From Nitrospirota bacterium (GTDB taxonomy: Bacteria > Nitrospirota > Nitrospiria > JACQBW01): a stretch of DNA of 64,000 nucleotides. Positions 47,380 to 56,398 of this stretch are shown here, piece by piece; the first letter of the stretch is position 1, and each line of letters starts with the position of its first letter. Below the pieces are notes generated by a model. The model worked only from the letters and a program-made list of their open reading frames with translations, had not been told where the DNA came from and ran no database searches. Both the position numbers and the translations under genes were made by a program. The stretch is taken from positions 42,452 to 106,451 of the forward strand of contig JACQBW010000033.1 of NCBI GenBank assembly GCA_016194305.1, written 5' to 3'.

Positions 47380-47967
47380 TCACTTTATCCCATCTGGCTC
47401 ATTCATCACAAGGGTTCGATATTCCGTAATAATCTGGTTCATCCGGACGTCATGGGTCTCAACGGGGATAGACTCCACCAGTTGAAAATCAAATGCCAGT
47501 CCCGTTAAAAGTCCTTTTCCCCGTTGAACGAGGAGGCGGTCGTAATATCCCTTTCCGTAGCCAATTCGATTCCCGAAAGGGTCGAACGCGACACCCGGAA
47601 TAATCCATAAGTCGATTGAAAGGGGACTAACCGGTCTAATAGAGGATCCGAAAGGTTCTTTAATCCCAAGCCTATTTTCATGGAGATCCTTTTTAAAATT
47701 ATGAATCCCGGAAATTCCAATCTCGCTTCCATCCTCTTTTATAAAGGGAACCGCGACCTCTTTTCCCATTTCAAGCGCCTTCTCGATCATCTCCCAGGTT
47801 GCGACCTCTTTTCTGAAACTGATGTAAAAATGTATATTTTTTGCTCTTCTGAATTCTTCACGATTGAACAATCTGGTTTGAATGGCCCGGGAACGAACGC
47901 GGCATTCCTCCGAAGAGAGTTCCTGCCGTATTGAAAGAACATGTTTTCGTATTCCTTCCTTATTCAT
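47380..47967 (-). CDS. 5-formyltetrahydrofolate cyclo-ligase
   Basis: 195 residues of the 5-FCL/YgfA family. Family motifs are the N-terminal KHVLSIRQELSSEE and the C-terminal GVAFDPFGNRIGYGKGYYDRLL, which binds ATP and substrate. The enzyme converts 5-formyl-THF to methenyl-THF, salvaging a storage or inhibitory folate. It is first in an operon with folD and panB. In enteric bacteria the 6S RNA gene precedes this gene, but only 32 nt separate it from a terminator here, so no 6S RNA is present at this location. Confidence 0.92.
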   Translation of the reverse strand: MNKEGIRKHVLSIRQELSSEECRVRSRAIQTRLFNREEFRRAKNIHFYISFRKEVATWEMIEKALEMGKEVAVPFIKEDGSEIGISGIHNFKKDLHENRLGIKEPFGSSIRPVSPLSIDLWIIPGVAFDPFGNRIGYGKGYYDRLLVQRGKGLLTGLAFDFQLVESIPVETHDVRMNQIITEYRTLVMNEPDGIK

Positions 47968-47998
47968 CCAGCCTAATCAAAATGGAAAGTTAAAAAAG

Positions 47999-48024
47999 AA
48001 TGGGCGTATTTTCATACGCCCATT
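47999..48024. terminator. Bidirectional intrinsic terminator after the HU gene
   Basis: AATGGGCGTAT and ATACGCCCATT pair over 11 bp around a 4-nt loop. A T-run follows on the plus strand and a run of Ts follows on the minus strand (complement of AAAAAAG). It ends the HU transcript before the folate operon. Confidence 0.85.
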
Positions 48025-48099
48025 CTTTTTGGATTAAACGCTTTTGGCCGTTTCTCAAAAAATCTATGATAAAAATTAACTTCTCAAATAATGCTGCGG

Positions 48100-48387
48100 T
48101 TATCTCTTTCCCAAGACTGCATCTTTCGCAGCTTTCGCAATCCGAAATTTCAGAACTCTCTTGGCGGGTATCTTGATTGCCGCGCCGGTCTGGGGGTTTC
48201 TCCCCATTCTCGCTTTCCGGTTTACCACAACCAGTTTTCCAACTCCTGGAAGCGTGAACGCATTTTTTGCTTCGCGATAAGCAAGTCCCACGAGCTCCTC
48301 GAGAGCTTCATTCACCTTCTTTTTGGAAAGATCCAGTCTTTTAGATAGATGATCCAGGACTTTTGATTTGGTCATAGACTTTGCCAT
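48100..48387 (-). CDS. HU-family DNA-binding protein
   Basis: 95 residues of a histone-like HU/IHF protein that bends and compacts DNA as a dimer. Diagnostic pieces are SKKKVNEALEELV, the beta-arm start FTLPGVGKLVVVNRKARMGRNPQTG and IPAKRVLKFRIAKA. The N-terminal extension MAKSMTKSKV is slightly Lys-rich. It has its own strong promoter about 70 nt upstream and its own terminator, so it is a single-gene unit. Confidence 0.95.
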   Translation of the reverse strand: MAKSMTKSKVLDHLSKRLDLSKKKVNEALEELVGLAYREAKNAFTLPGVGKLVVVNRKARMGRNPQTGAAIKIPAKRVLKFRIAKAAKDAVLGKR

Positions 48388-48461
48388 AAAACCTCCACAT
48401 TGTTATTATTAATCGTTCGATGATTCCGCTGTCCGGCAATATTTTCTAATAAAATAAGGAT

Positions 48462-48490
48462 TTTATAAAAAAAAGCAAGATAAAAATCAA
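48462..48490 (-). promoter_or_regulatory. Promoter of the HU gene
   Basis: Minus strand: TTGATT (48485-48490), exactly 17 nt, TATAAA (48462-48467), within very AT-rich DNA. Start near 48455; leader about 68 nt. GGAGG lies 5-6 nt before the ATG. Confidence 0.55.
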
Positions 48491-48505
48491 AAACAAAAAA
48501 AACAT

Positions 48506-49726
48506 CTAAGCATCGATCAGACGCATAAATCCCTTTTTTCCAATCTTTATCCGAAATTCCTGTCCGCTCTTTTTGAATTCCAGTTTGAAAAACGGATCGG
48601 TCATCCGGATCGCGTTGATCTCTACTCCGCCCTGTTCTATCAAGCGCCTCGTTTCACTATTGCTCCTGGTCACTCCCTGTCTAACCAAAAGTGAAACCAG
48701 GGGAACGAATCCATCCCCGGTTTCGTGAATGAACTCTGAAAGCAAAAGAGCAGGAAGGTCCTCCGGAAACTCTCTTTGACTATATTTCCCGCTAAAGTCT
48801 GTTGCGGCAGTTACGGATACTTCCTGGCCATGATACCTGCTCACCAGTTCCCTAGCGAGTCTTTTTTTGGCTTCCATCGGATGAAGTTTCTTTAATTCTT
48901 CCAGTGGTTCACTCGTCAAAAGTTCATAATATTTCCACATCACCGTGTCATTAATCGACATCACCTTGCCATACATATCTGTAGGGGACTCTGTCAGGCC
49001 GATACTGTTTCCGTAGGATTTGCTCATTTTTCTAATTCCGTCCGTTCCTTCCAGCAGAGGCATCGTCATCACCACCTGGGGTGCTAGGCCATATGATCGC
49101 TGCAAATCACGTCCGACCAGAAGATTAAACTTCTGATCCGTTCCCCCGATTTCGATATCTGCTTTCAACGCAACAGAATCGTAGCCCTGGATCAAAGGAT
49201 AGAGAAATTCATGGATTGAAATCGGCTGATGAGCTAGATATCTTTTCTGAAAATCGTCCCGTTCCAGCATTCGCGCAACACTGTAATGAGCGCTCAACTG
49301 AATAAGCGCCTCTGAGGACATGTTCCCCATCCATCGGCTATTGAACTCAATAACTGTTTTTTCGCGATTTAAAATTTTAAATGCCTGTTCCTGATACGTT
49401 TCCGCATTCTGCAATACCTCTTCCTTCGATAAAGCATTACGCGTTTCGGATCTTCCGCTGGGGTCGCCAATCGTTCCGGTAAAATCGCCGATCAGAAAAA
49501 TAACAACGTGACCCAGCTCCTGAAAGGCTTTCAATTTATAGAGCAGAACCGTATGACCAAGATGAAGGTCCCGGGCAGTCGGATCAAATCCCGCTTTGAC
49601 TCTGAGCGGTTTCTTTAGCCGAATAGATTGTTCGATCTTTTCAACAAACTCCTCTTTCTGTATAATTTCGACACAGCCCCTCGAAAGGAAATCGACTGCC
49701 TTTTTTACTTCATCATTGTTTTTCAT
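48506..49726 (-). CDS. tyrS: Tyrosyl-tRNA synthetase
   Basis: A class I synthetase charging tRNA-Tyr. The 406 residues contain the HIGH-like box in [33 protein letters not shown], the tyrosine pocket [23 protein letters not shown] and the KMSKS motif [17 protein letters not shown]-terminal S4-like RNA-binding domain follows ([19 protein letters not shown]). The start overlaps the upstream ComEA-like gene by 14 nt. Confidence 0.96.
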   Translation of the reverse strand: MKNNDEVKKAVDFLSRGCVEIIQKEEFVEKIEQSIRLKKPLRVKAGFDPTARDLHLGHTVLLYKLKAFQELGHVVIFLIGDFTGTIGDPSGRSETRNALSKEEVLQNAETYQEQAFKILNREKTVIEFNSRWMGNMSSEALIQLSAHYSVARMLERDDFQKRYLAHQPISIHEFLYPLIQGYDSVALKADIEIGGTDQKFNLLVGRDLQRSYGLAPQVVMTMPLLEGTDGIRKMSKSYGNSIGLTESPTDMYGKVMSINDTVMWKYYELLTSEPLEELKKLHPMEAKKRLARELVSRYHGQEVSVTAATDFSGKYSQREFPEDLPALLLSEFIHETGDGFVPLVSLLVRQGVTRSNSETRRLIEQGGVEINAIRMTDPFFKLEFKKSGQEFRIKIGKKGFMRLIDA

Positions 49727-50141
49727 GTTGATCGTCTACCGTGATGAAAGATTTCATTTTCTCAAATTTCAGAGTTCCAATACCCCTCACCGCCATCAAC
49801 TCTTCAATGGCATGAAAAGTTCCGTGTTTCCTCCTGAATTCGAGAATCCTCTCTGCGGTCTTTTCTCCCACACCAGGCAATCGTTTAAATTCCTCCAAGG
49901 AGGCCCGATTAAGATCCAGTTTCGTGGCGTCTGCGTCCAGGTCCGTTTCTTCGGGTCCATTCCACTTTTCGTTTGGAAAACCGTAATGACTCGTCTCCGG
50001 GCGCCAGCTTATTAGAGATCGTTTTTCCGAAAGCATGTTTTGCTGAATTGCGATGGCCAAACCCGCGGAGAGGAAAAGCAGGCATATTTTAAAAAAACGC
50101 TCCTTATTCCTCCTCTTCCTGCCCTTCCCGAATGAATTCAT
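49713..50141 (-). CDS. Membrane-anchored ComEA-like helix-hairpin-helix protein
   Basis: 142 residues: a basic N-terminus, one membrane helix ([17 protein letters not shown]) and then a double helix-hairpin-helix DNA-binding domain. [21 protein letters not shown] and [14 protein letters not shown] show the two GxG turns. ComEA-type proteins bind DNA at the outside of the cytoplasmic membrane during natural transformation. No other competence genes are near, so DNA uptake is only inferred. The ATG at 50141 overlaps gcvH by 38 nt and no later in-frame start precedes the membrane helix, so it is accepted. Confidence 0.85.
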   Translation of the reverse strand: MNSFGKGRKRRNKERFFKICLLFLSAGLAIAIQQNMLSEKRSLISWRPETSHYGFPNEKWNGPEETDLDADATKLDLNRASLEEFKRLPGVGEKTAERILEFRRKHGTFHAIEELMAVRGIGTLKFEKMKSFITVDDQHEKQ

Positions 50142-50499
50142 TGTACTCTTTGTGGTCCATTAAATTGTCCAGTTCAGCAGGGTCTGACATCTCGATGACA
50201 GCGATCCAACCGGCGCCGTAAGGATCTTCATTCAACCATTCCGGTCTTTCGACGAGTTCTTGATTGACTTCAATAAGGCGGCCGCTCACGGGTGAGAGAA
50301 CCGGAGACGTCGTTTTAGTCGACTCAATTTCGGTAATTTCATCCTCAGCGGCCAATTCGAGATCAACCTCAGGCAACTCGATATAGACGATATCTCCCAG
50401 AGATTCTTGCGCAAAATCCGTGATGCCGATAACGGCTCTTTTCCCCTCTTTCCGGACCCACTCATGATCGGTTGAAAATTTCAAATCCTCATTTTTCAT
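50104..50499 (-). CDS. gcvH: Glycine cleavage system H protein / lipoyl carrier
   Basis: 131 residues from the ATG at 50499 (GGAGG 5 nt upstream; a TTG 12 nt earlier is part of the ribosome site). The lipoyl-bearing hairpin is IESTKTTSPVLSPVSG, with the conserved Lys that accepts lipoate; the family strand ITDFAQESLGDIVYIELP precedes it. H protein shuttles aminomethyl groups in glycine cleavage and can also pass lipoyl groups to other enzymes. No gcvT or gcvP gene is nearby. The C-terminal tail is very acidic (REGQEEEE). Confidence 0.9.
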   Translation of the reverse strand: MKNEDLKFSTDHEWVRKEGKRAVIGITDFAQESLGDIVYIELPEVDLELAAEDEITEIESTKTTSPVLSPVSGRLIEVNQELVERPEWLNEDPYGAGWIAVIEMSDPAELDNLMDHKEYNEFIREGQEEEE

Positions 50500-50546
50500 G
50501 AAACCCTCCAAGGATGATAGTGATATAGTTGCGTTTTCATTATAAA

Positions 50547-51974
50547 TTAATTTCCTGCTTTCACGATATTTGCCAGATCGTAACCTCTTTTGATGAGGGA
50601 CGAATGAATCAGAAAGGGGGTGGCCAGGTGTGGAAAAAAATAAAATGACTTTCCAAGCAAAATCACCGGACAGGATTTCTTCCGCGGATTTCCCGCTTTT
50701 CGGATCGCTTCCTGCGGGAAAAAGCTGGGATACTTTAATTCCGGCTGGTTCAACAGGATTCCGGAAAGACGAAGATGATTTTCCGCAAAGGGCATTAACC
50801 AGACCAGCCGTTCTTCAATTTCTTTTGCCAGTTCCTTCTCATTGACTTCCGGTCCGCCAGAATCGACCGGACATTGAACCACCAACCCTCTTTTGGATGA
50901 GCTCTGTTTGACTTCCTTCGAATTTGAAACTTCCTTCTCTGCCATGGAAAGATAGAGAAAATTAAATTTTTCCAGAGGCAATTGCGGGTTTCGTTTAAGG
51001 ATCAGAAAATCAGCCATCGAAGTTGGAATCATCATTTCGTCCAATTCAAAAAATAACTGAAAGATTTTGTTTTCTCTTTCTCCCTGAAGATTTCCGTTTC
51101 GGGGATTCCAGATCAGACAATCGCAACCGATCCCTTCTCTTCCCTGGAACTCGATCCCGGCAATTCGTTTCTTTTCAAACCTCAGGGAGTTCGGCGTCAG
51201 GGTTAAGACCTCTCCCTTATTCTCCTTGATGATCTTTAGGAAGAGTTCACTCAATCCAGATAGGCTTTTGGTTGCTACAAGGGGGTCATGGCTGATGAAC
51301 TGGAGGAGCCTGAATAATTCAAGCGTGGAAATATTTTGAAGCGTCTGACCCGTCTGAAAAATGACCAGCGCGTTAAAATAGGCTATTCCGTCTTCATCGA
51401 GCCCGCATTCCTGGCAGAATTGGGCCGCATTCTTGACTCGAAGCCGCGCAACCTTGAATCGATACCACAACCAGTCCGTAAGCGGACGAAGCCAGTTTTC
51501 TTTGTTTAAGGGTGGGATGCCCTCGTCATATAAATAAGGAGTCAAGACCGGAATCCATGAATCCATTTTTTCAAGAAAATGCTTGAAAGTCAGAACCCTT
51601 TCTCCAAAACCCGCTTTCAAATTGGACAAAGTCTCATTCCGGTCAGAATAGATCGTAAACCGGAATTCAGGAAAAATAATTTGGAGCCAGGCTGAGTTTT
51701 TCCTGAAAAGGTCATTGGATCTGCGAAGCAATGACAACGAAATCCCCAATTCGCTAAAGATCCTTTCGACCGGGCTATCCCTCTCGAAACCGACAGAAAG
51801 CAAGGGCTGCGGAAAGGGAGAAAAGAGTGGTTTCTCTTCCCGTGCCTTTTCGTCCAGAAGAACGGTTACTTTTTTGCCTCCCCTGGCAAGAACCGCTCCG
51901 GCGACAAGACCGGAAAGTCCTGTTCCGATAATGATGGCGTTGCTTCTTACGGCAAACTTGACGCTATTGGCCAT
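50547..51974 (-). CDS. FAD-dependent oxidoreductase (phytoene-desaturase-like fold)
   Basis: 475 residues beginning with a dinucleotide-binding motif (NAIIIGTGLSGLVAGAVLARG, GxGxxG) and a second part LFLKIIKENKGEVL. Layout fits the large FAD oxidoreductase superfamily that includes amine oxidases, phytoene desaturases and the anaerobic glycerol-3-phosphate dehydrogenase B subunit. No diagnostic substrate motif is visible, and several segments are atypical. It overlaps ndk by 11 nt and lies 47 nt from gcvH, so it is part of a tyrS-gcvH-ndk transcript. Function unknown. Confidence 0.75.
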   Translation of the reverse strand: MANSVKFAVRSNAIIIGTGLSGLVAGAVLARGGKKVTVLLDEKAREEKPLFSPFPQPLLSVGFERDSPVERIFSELGISLSLLRRSNDLFRKNSAWLQIIFPEFRFTIYSDRNETLSNLKAGFGERVLTFKHFLEKMDSWIPVLTPYLYDEGIPPLNKENWLRPLTDWLWYRFKVARLRVKNAAQFCQECGLDEDGIAYFNALVIFQTGQTLQNISTLELFRLLQFISHDPLVATKSLSGLSELFLKIIKENKGEVLTLTPNSLRFEKKRIAGIEFQGREGIGCDCLIWNPRNGNLQGERENKIFQLFFELDEMMIPTSMADFLILKRNPQLPLEKFNFLYLSMAEKEVSNSKEVKQSSSKRGLVVQCPVDSGGPEVNEKELAKEIEERLVWLMPFAENHLRLSGILLNQPELKYPSFFPQEAIRKAGNPRKKSCPVILLGKSFYFFPHLATPFLIHSSLIKRGYDLANIVKAGN

Positions 51975-52383
51975 TTAGTTCCAGAGTATTAAAAAAATAG
52001 GGAAGTTCATAAAGTGCTGAATCCTTTGAGTCGGAACCATGTACGACATTTTCTTCGATGCCGCCGCCGAGATCCCCTCGAATGCTCCCTTTCGCCGCAT
52101 CTTTCGGATTGGTGGCTCCCATAATCTCTCTGACTTTTGAAATGGCATTTTCTCCTTTAAGCGCCATCGCCACAATAGGACCTGAACTCATAAACGTGGT
52201 CAGGTCGTTGAAAAAGGGGCGGCTTTTATGAACCAGGTAAAAACCTTCCGCTTCTCTTTTGGTCAATTGAAGCATTTTCAAACCGACCACACGCAGTCCT
52301 TTCTGTTCGAATCTTCTGATTACCTCTCCCACATTATTTTTTTTTACGCCATCCGGCTTAACCAATGAAAGCGTGATTTCCAT
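51964..52383 (-). CDS. ndk: Nucleoside diphosphate kinase
   Basis: 139 residues of the ubiquitous enzyme that equilibrates nucleoside tri- and diphosphates. It begins ITLSLVKPDGVKKN; the active-site phospho-His lies in ENVVHGSDSKDSA, preceded by the nucleotide-binding GATNPKDAAKGSIRGD. Length and motifs are normal. It starts the ndk-FAD oxidoreductase-gcvH-comEA-tyrS series on the minus strand. Confidence 0.97.
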   Translation of the reverse strand: MEITLSLVKPDGVKKNNVGEVIRRFEQKGLRVVGLKMLQLTKREAEGFYLVHKSRPFFNDLTTFMSSGPIVAMALKGENAISKVREIMGATNPKDAAKGSIRGDLGGGIEENVVHGSDSKDSALYELPYFFNTLELNGQ

Positions 52384-52454
52384 ATTCTTCTTTTCCTTCC
52401 CGATTTTTTAAACGTTAAACCAAGCCCGGTGCGATCAGAACGACCCGAATTACG

Positions 52455-52826
52455 CTAATCTTCAAAATAGGTCGCCGAAAGTCCCTCTTCCTCAGAAACG
52501 ACAATTCGGGACACTTCCATGTCATCGCTATCGATTCTTTTTGTCAGGGTATCGTAAAGCCATTTGGATAGATTCTCGCTCGTCGGATTAATTTCTGTAA
52601 ACGGAAATACTTCATTGATAAATGACCGATCGAGCGGATCGATCAGTGAACGAAGTTCTTTTTTAAGCTGATTAAACTCGATTGAGATGCCGGAAGAGTT
52701 CAGATCTTTACATAAGACAAAGAACTGAATCTTCCAGTGATGACCATGAATTTTTTCCGATTTGCCCTGCTGGTTCCTCAATTTATGGGCGGCGGAAAAT
52801 GAATCCTCCACCATGATTTCAAACAT
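52455..52826 (-). CDS. 6-pyruvoyl-tetrahydropterin synthase family enzyme, PTPS-III type (folate-type, not QueD)
   Basis: 123 residues of the T-fold PTPS family. Zinc ligands are His14 (SFSAAHKL) and His27/His29 (KIHGHHW). In QueD and PTPS the catalytic Cys lies four residues before the first HGH His (CxxxHGH). Here that position is Ser23 and Glu24 gives ExxHGH, the signature of PTPS-III enzymes. Those form 6-hydroxymethyl-dihydropterin from dihydroneopterin triphosphate and can replace FolB in folate synthesis. A simple 'QueD' label would thus be misleading. It is alone between ndk and the divergent amiC gene; Tgt at 12.6 kb shows queuosine is used elsewhere. Confidence 0.8.
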   Translation of the reverse strand: MFEIMVEDSFSAAHKLRNQQGKSEKIHGHHWKIQFFVLCKDLNSSGISIEFNQLKKELRSLIDPLDRSFINEVFPFTEINPTSENLSKWLYDTLTKRIDSDDMEVSRIVVSEEEGLSATYFED

Positions 52827-52902
52827 GCTATCCCCTTTTCAAAATTAATCCTACAAAATATCTGAAATACAGCACTGAGTCAAACCTAAATTCTCAAATA
52901 AT

Positions 52903-52929
52903 TTGACAACAATCCGCCATTGATATAAT
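52903..52929 (+). promoter_or_regulatory. Promoter of amiC
   Basis: Perfect TTGACA (52903-52908) and perfect TATAAT (52924-52929) with an unusually short 15-nt spacer. TGA immediately before TATAAT makes it an extended -10. Start near 52936, about 20 nt before the GTG start codon. Confidence 0.6.
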
Positions 52930-52955
52930 TTTAAAAGGGATTTCAAGGAGTTTGA

Positions 52956-54443
52956 GTGAAGCGTTCCGTCATTGCCTTACCGATACGTCATTTAGTCCTA
53001 TTATTTTTTTTTAGTTCACTTTTTTCTGGATCCAGCCTGGCAGATGAGGTTTCAGCCCCTTCTCTGCCTCTCTCGAAATTAAGATCTTGCGACATTTCTG
53101 TTGCCAAAGCTCTCCCCAAGAAAAAGAGTTCCTACTGGCGGGCTTGTATCGCAGTGGCTAAAAAGCGCTATTATCACGAGGCCCCGACTGAAGCGATCCG
53201 GATGGAGGCTATTTCGGAACTGATTGACTTCTATCATCGCTTAGGGAATATTTCGGCGAATCCGTCAGACCGGAATAAAGAAGATTACTGGCGAAGACTT
53301 CAGTCGGAAGGTCTTGCGAGAAACCCTGTCTCCGCCCTGCCCAACACCGTTGTCAATTTGCGCCATTCCCTCCAGGGCAAACACTTAAGAGTTGTTCTTG
53401 ACCTGCAGGACAGAGCTATTTACGAGACACATGAAAATAGAGAGGCCAATCTGCTCCAGATCGATTTTGTAAATGCAAAAATCAATGCAAACCTTGAGAA
53501 GAAATCCTACACGCTAGGAAGGAAGGAGATGAAGGCGGAATTAGAGCCTCAAGAACAAACAACCCGCCTTTCCCTGCTCAATATTCCGTACGATCGTTTC
53601 CATATTTCGCAGTTGAATGATCCCCATCGATGGGTCATCGATTTCCAGCTTTCAGAGATTCAAAAAGTTGAAAACACTCCCCATGATCAACCCCCCCTAA
53701 CACCTTTTCCCAAGAAAACCGTAGAGGATTTTAATTCTCACAATCAGGGGATTCGCAAAATTATGATTGATCCCGGGCATGGAGGGAAAGATCCTGGTGC
53801 GGTCGGGCTCGGAGGGTATTCAGAAAAGGAAGCTGTCCTCGACATCGGCCTGCGTTTGAAGGTACTTCTTTTAAAATCGTTAAAAGTCGAGGTTATGATG
53901 ACCCGTTCCAACGACGTTTTTATTCCTCTGGGAGAACGTACTAAGATGGCCAACGAGGCGAATGTTGATCTATTTATCTCGATTCACGCCAATTCATCAC
54001 CCCACAGGACGACACGAGGGGTTGAAATTTACCTCCTCGGCAAATCTTCAGACAAGCGGGCGCTGAGAACCGCCGCCCGGGAAAATAATGTTTCAGAAGA
54101 AGAGGCCAGCCAGCTGGACCAGAATCTTGTATCGATAAAAAAGGATCTTTTTCAGGAATATAAAAAAGGGGAGTCCCTGGAATTGGCCCATGCCACCCGA
54201 TCTTCCTTTATGAACCGGCTTAGGCCTTCCTATCCGGTCGTAGACCTGGGTGTTAAAACGGCCCCATTTTATGTCCTGATCAATACATCGATGCCAAGTA
54301 TTCTGGCGGAAGTTTCGTTTATCAGCAATCCAGCAGAAGAACAACGGCTTAAAAACAGATCGTACCGCCAGCTGATGGCAGAATCGCTCCTTGAAGGAAT
54401 TACGAAGTTCATCGCGGCCAACTCGAATCCCTCTGTTTTTTAA
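52956..54443 (+). CDS. N-acetylmuramoyl-L-alanine amidase, AmiC-like (AMIN + Amidase_3)
   Basis: Cuts the peptide side chain from peptidoglycan during cell separation. The 495 residues have a signal peptide (LFFFSSLFSGSSLA), an N-terminal helical part, an AMIN-type beta domain (about 125-215) and a C-terminal Amidase_3 domain. Zinc ligands are His in IDPGHGGKDPGA, Glu in YSEKEAVLDI and His in SIHANSSPH; the catalytic Glu is in ILAEVSFISNP. The start GTG at 52956 has AAGGAG 7 nt upstream. truA follows after about 33 nt. Confidence 0.94.
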   Translation: MKRSVIALPIRHLVLLFFFSSLFSGSSLADEVSAPSLPLSKLRSCDISVAKALPKKKSSYWRACIAVAKKRYYHEAPTEAIRMEAISELIDFYHRLGNISANPSDRNKEDYWRRLQSEGLARNPVSALPNTVVNLRHSLQGKHLRVVLDLQDRAIYETHENREANLLQIDFVNAKINANLEKKSYTLGRKEMKAELEPQEQTTRLSLLNIPYDRFHISQLNDPHRWVIDFQLSEIQKVENTPHDQPPLTPFPKKTVEDFNSHNQGIRKIMIDPGHGGKDPGAVGLGGYSEKEAVLDIGLRLKVLLLKSLKVEVMMTRSNDVFIPLGERTKMANEANVDLFISIHANSSPHRTTRGVEIYLLGKSSDKRALRTAARENNVSEEEASQLDQNLVSIKKDLFQEYKKGESLELAHATRSSFMNRLRPSYPVVDLGVKTAPFYVLINTSMPSILAEVSFISNPAEEQRLKNRSYRQLMAESLLEGITKFIAANSNPSVF

Positions 54444-54476
54444 AATCCCTATTCGGGCTAAATACCTGAAATTGAC

Positions 54477-55223
54477 ATGCCCAATATTAAATTAACGATT
54501 GCTTACGACGGATCCCGCTACCATGGATGGCAGACTCAACCTAACGTGGTCACGATTCAGGAAGTTCTGACCCATGCCATTGAAACGATTACCGGAGGAG
54601 AGAAAATTCGATTGACCGGCGCCGGAAGAACAGATGCAGGCGTTCATGCAATAGGACAGGCAGCCAATTTCAATTCAGAAAAATTGTTATCGGAGAAAAA
54701 GTGGAAAACGGCGCTTAACGCGCTCCTTCCGTACGATGTGTCGGTGAACCAGGTTGAAATTGTTCCAAAGGCTTTTCATGCCCGCTATTCCGCTAGAAGA
54801 AAAAGTTACATTTACTTGATCGGAAAAGATCGATCTCCCTTTCTTTTTAAGAGAGAGTGGACTATTTTTTATCCACTTAATCTGGTTTCCATGAGAAGAG
54901 CATTGAATGATCTAATCGGACAGCATGATTTCACCTCTTTCGCTTCTTCACTGTCGGAATCTGATTCGAAAATATGTCACCTGTTTAAGGGAGAAATTTT
55001 AAGAGAAAAGGATTCGATCCGGATTCGGTTAACTGCAGATCGCTTTCTGACGCACATGGTCAGAACCGTTGTAGGGACTCTGGTGGAAGTCGGCACCGGA
55101 AAGAGGAAGCCCGGAGAGATCAAAACAATTCTGGCAGCAAGAGATCGGACATTGGCGGGCAAAACGGCTCCGCCTTATGCCCTTTATCTTGAAAAGGTTA
55201 TTTATCCGAAAGAGTTTTCCTGA
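54477..55223 (+). CDS. truA: tRNA pseudouridine(38-40) synthase TruA
   Basis: Forms pseudouridine at positions 38-40 in the anticodon arm. The 248 residues contain AYDGSRYHGWQTQPNVVTIQ, the catalytic Asp in TGAGRTDAGVHA, RRKSYIYLIG and MVRTVVGTLVEVGTGK near the C-terminus. Length is normal. It is followed after 2 nt by an SRPBCC gene, and both lie in the amiC transcript. Confidence 0.96.
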   Translation: MPNIKLTIAYDGSRYHGWQTQPNVVTIQEVLTHAIETITGGEKIRLTGAGRTDAGVHAIGQAANFNSEKLLSEKKWKTALNALLPYDVSVNQVEIVPKAFHARYSARRKSYIYLIGKDRSPFLFKREWTIFYPLNLVSMRRALNDLIGQHDFTSFASSLSESDSKICHLFKGEILREKDSIRIRLTADRFLTHMVRTVVGTLVEVGTGKRKPGEIKTILAARDRTLAGKTAPPYALYLEKVIYPKEFS

Positions 55224-55225
55224 TA

Positions 55226-55786
55226 ATGGGGCAAAAAATGTTTTTTAACTCCGCAGTTCTTTTTTTTGGAATAACCCTCTTCTGCCTATCAGCGTCAGCG
55301 TCAGATGAATCGGTTGATCTGGAATTTACCCAAACTAAATGGCCCATGACACTCACTGCCCAGATTTTGGTTCCCGCCCCTCCTGAAAAGGTATGGAATA
55401 CTTTGACGAATTACGATCACCTAGCCGATTTTTTGCCCGGGATGGAATCGAGCCGAATCGTTCGCAGAACCGAAGATCAGATTATACTTGAACAGATCAG
55501 CCGGAACCGTTTCTTATTTTTTAGAAAAAAGATCAAAATTATTTTAAATATTTCTGAGAAGAAAGATCGTGAGATCTCTTTCTACAAAATCGGGGGAGAT
55601 ATGGAACTCTTTTCAGGAAAGTGGATCTTAAAACAGGTTGAAGAGGGGAAAGGCACCCTGCTGATCTATATGCTCAAATTCAAGCCCGCATTCTATGTTC
55701 CAAGGTGGGTCATTCGGTATACCCTCGAACACGATATTCCGGACCAACTTCGAATCATCTCAAGACAATCTGAATCTTCGGGTTGA
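55226..55786 (+). CDS. Exported SRPBCC (START-like) domain protein
   Basis: 186 residues with a signal peptide (SAVLFFGITLFCLSASA) and one SRPBCC/polyketide-cyclase fold: VPAPPEKVWNTLTNYDHLADFLPGM at the first helix, then beta strands ending with a long C-terminal helix. The fold has a deep hydrophobic cavity that binds lipids or other hydrophobic ligands, but ligand is unknown here. Exported versions appear in many bacteria next to cell-envelope genes; this one follows amiC and truA. Ends 25 nt before the convergent DnaJ-like gene. Confidence 0.82.
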   Translation: MGQKMFFNSAVLFFGITLFCLSASASDESVDLEFTQTKWPMTLTAQILVPAPPEKVWNTLTNYDHLADFLPGMESSRIVRRTEDQIILEQISRNRFLFFRKKIKIILNISEKKDREISFYKIGGDMELFSGKWILKQVEEGKGTLLIYMLKFKPAFYVPRWVIRYTLEHDIPDQLRIISRQSESSG

Positions 55787-55811
55787 AAAGGGATCCGATT
55801 GAACTCTGATT

Positions 55812-56255
55812 TTAGTAGCGAATAGACAGAAGAAAAAAGTAAATCAAGATAAAGGGGGCCATAAATGGAAGTGCCAGGATGATCAGCATAATTCCCAATT
55901 CAACCATGTCAAAAAGAAAGTTTAACGAAGGATAGGGAGTCCAAATTATCTTTCGGTGGCCTTTTCCCCTCGCTCTGGCAAATCCAAAATTAGCTTGAAG
56001 ACCGCCTTTTTGAAAAAGAAACGGACGACGACAGGTTTTTCGGTCGTATTCTGCCCTTAAAGCTGGGTCCGACAATATAAAATAGGCCTCGGAAATATCC
56101 TGGAAAATACTTTTTGCTTTTTCTTCCGATTCCTTTTCATGATGAATATCGGGGTGGAACTTGCGCGCAAACAAATAATAGGCCTGTTTTATTTCAAGCG
56201 TCGTCGCACCAGGCCTTACATCAAGCAATTTATAATAATCGATATACTCCTTCAT
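55812..56255 (-). CDS. DnaJ-domain protein with C-terminal membrane helix
   Basis: 147 residues. The J-domain is at the N-terminus (DYYKLLDVRPGATTLEIKQAY, HPD in FARKFHPDIH). It is followed by a short basic linker and a hydrophobic helix (MLIILALPFMAPFILIYFFLL) that would anchor it in the membrane with the J-domain in the cytoplasm. The HPD motif recruits DnaK. Its client or location-specific role is unknown; there is no DnaK gene nearby. Confidence 0.9.
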   Translation of the reverse strand: MKEYIDYYKLLDVRPGATTLEIKQAYYLFARKFHPDIHHEKESEEKAKSIFQDISEAYFILSDPALRAEYDRKTCRRPFLFQKGGLQANFGFARARGKGHRKIIWTPYPSLNFLFDMVELGIMLIILALPFMAPFILIYFFLLSIRY

Positions 56256-56398
56256 AGACCACTCGCAGAGTGACTGAAGAACATCCGGTCGCCTTCGACC
56301 TCACCTTTCTATTATCTCATCTTGGACCAAGAATGCCAATCATGAAGTCGATCTTGGACTGACTGTTTTTTAGGTAAAGCGGGGATCCGAACGAAAGT

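Noticed and set aside
47968..48099. 6S RNA next to the 5-FTHF cyclo-ligase gene
   Set aside because: The gap holds only a terminator hairpin; no room for a 180-nt RNA.
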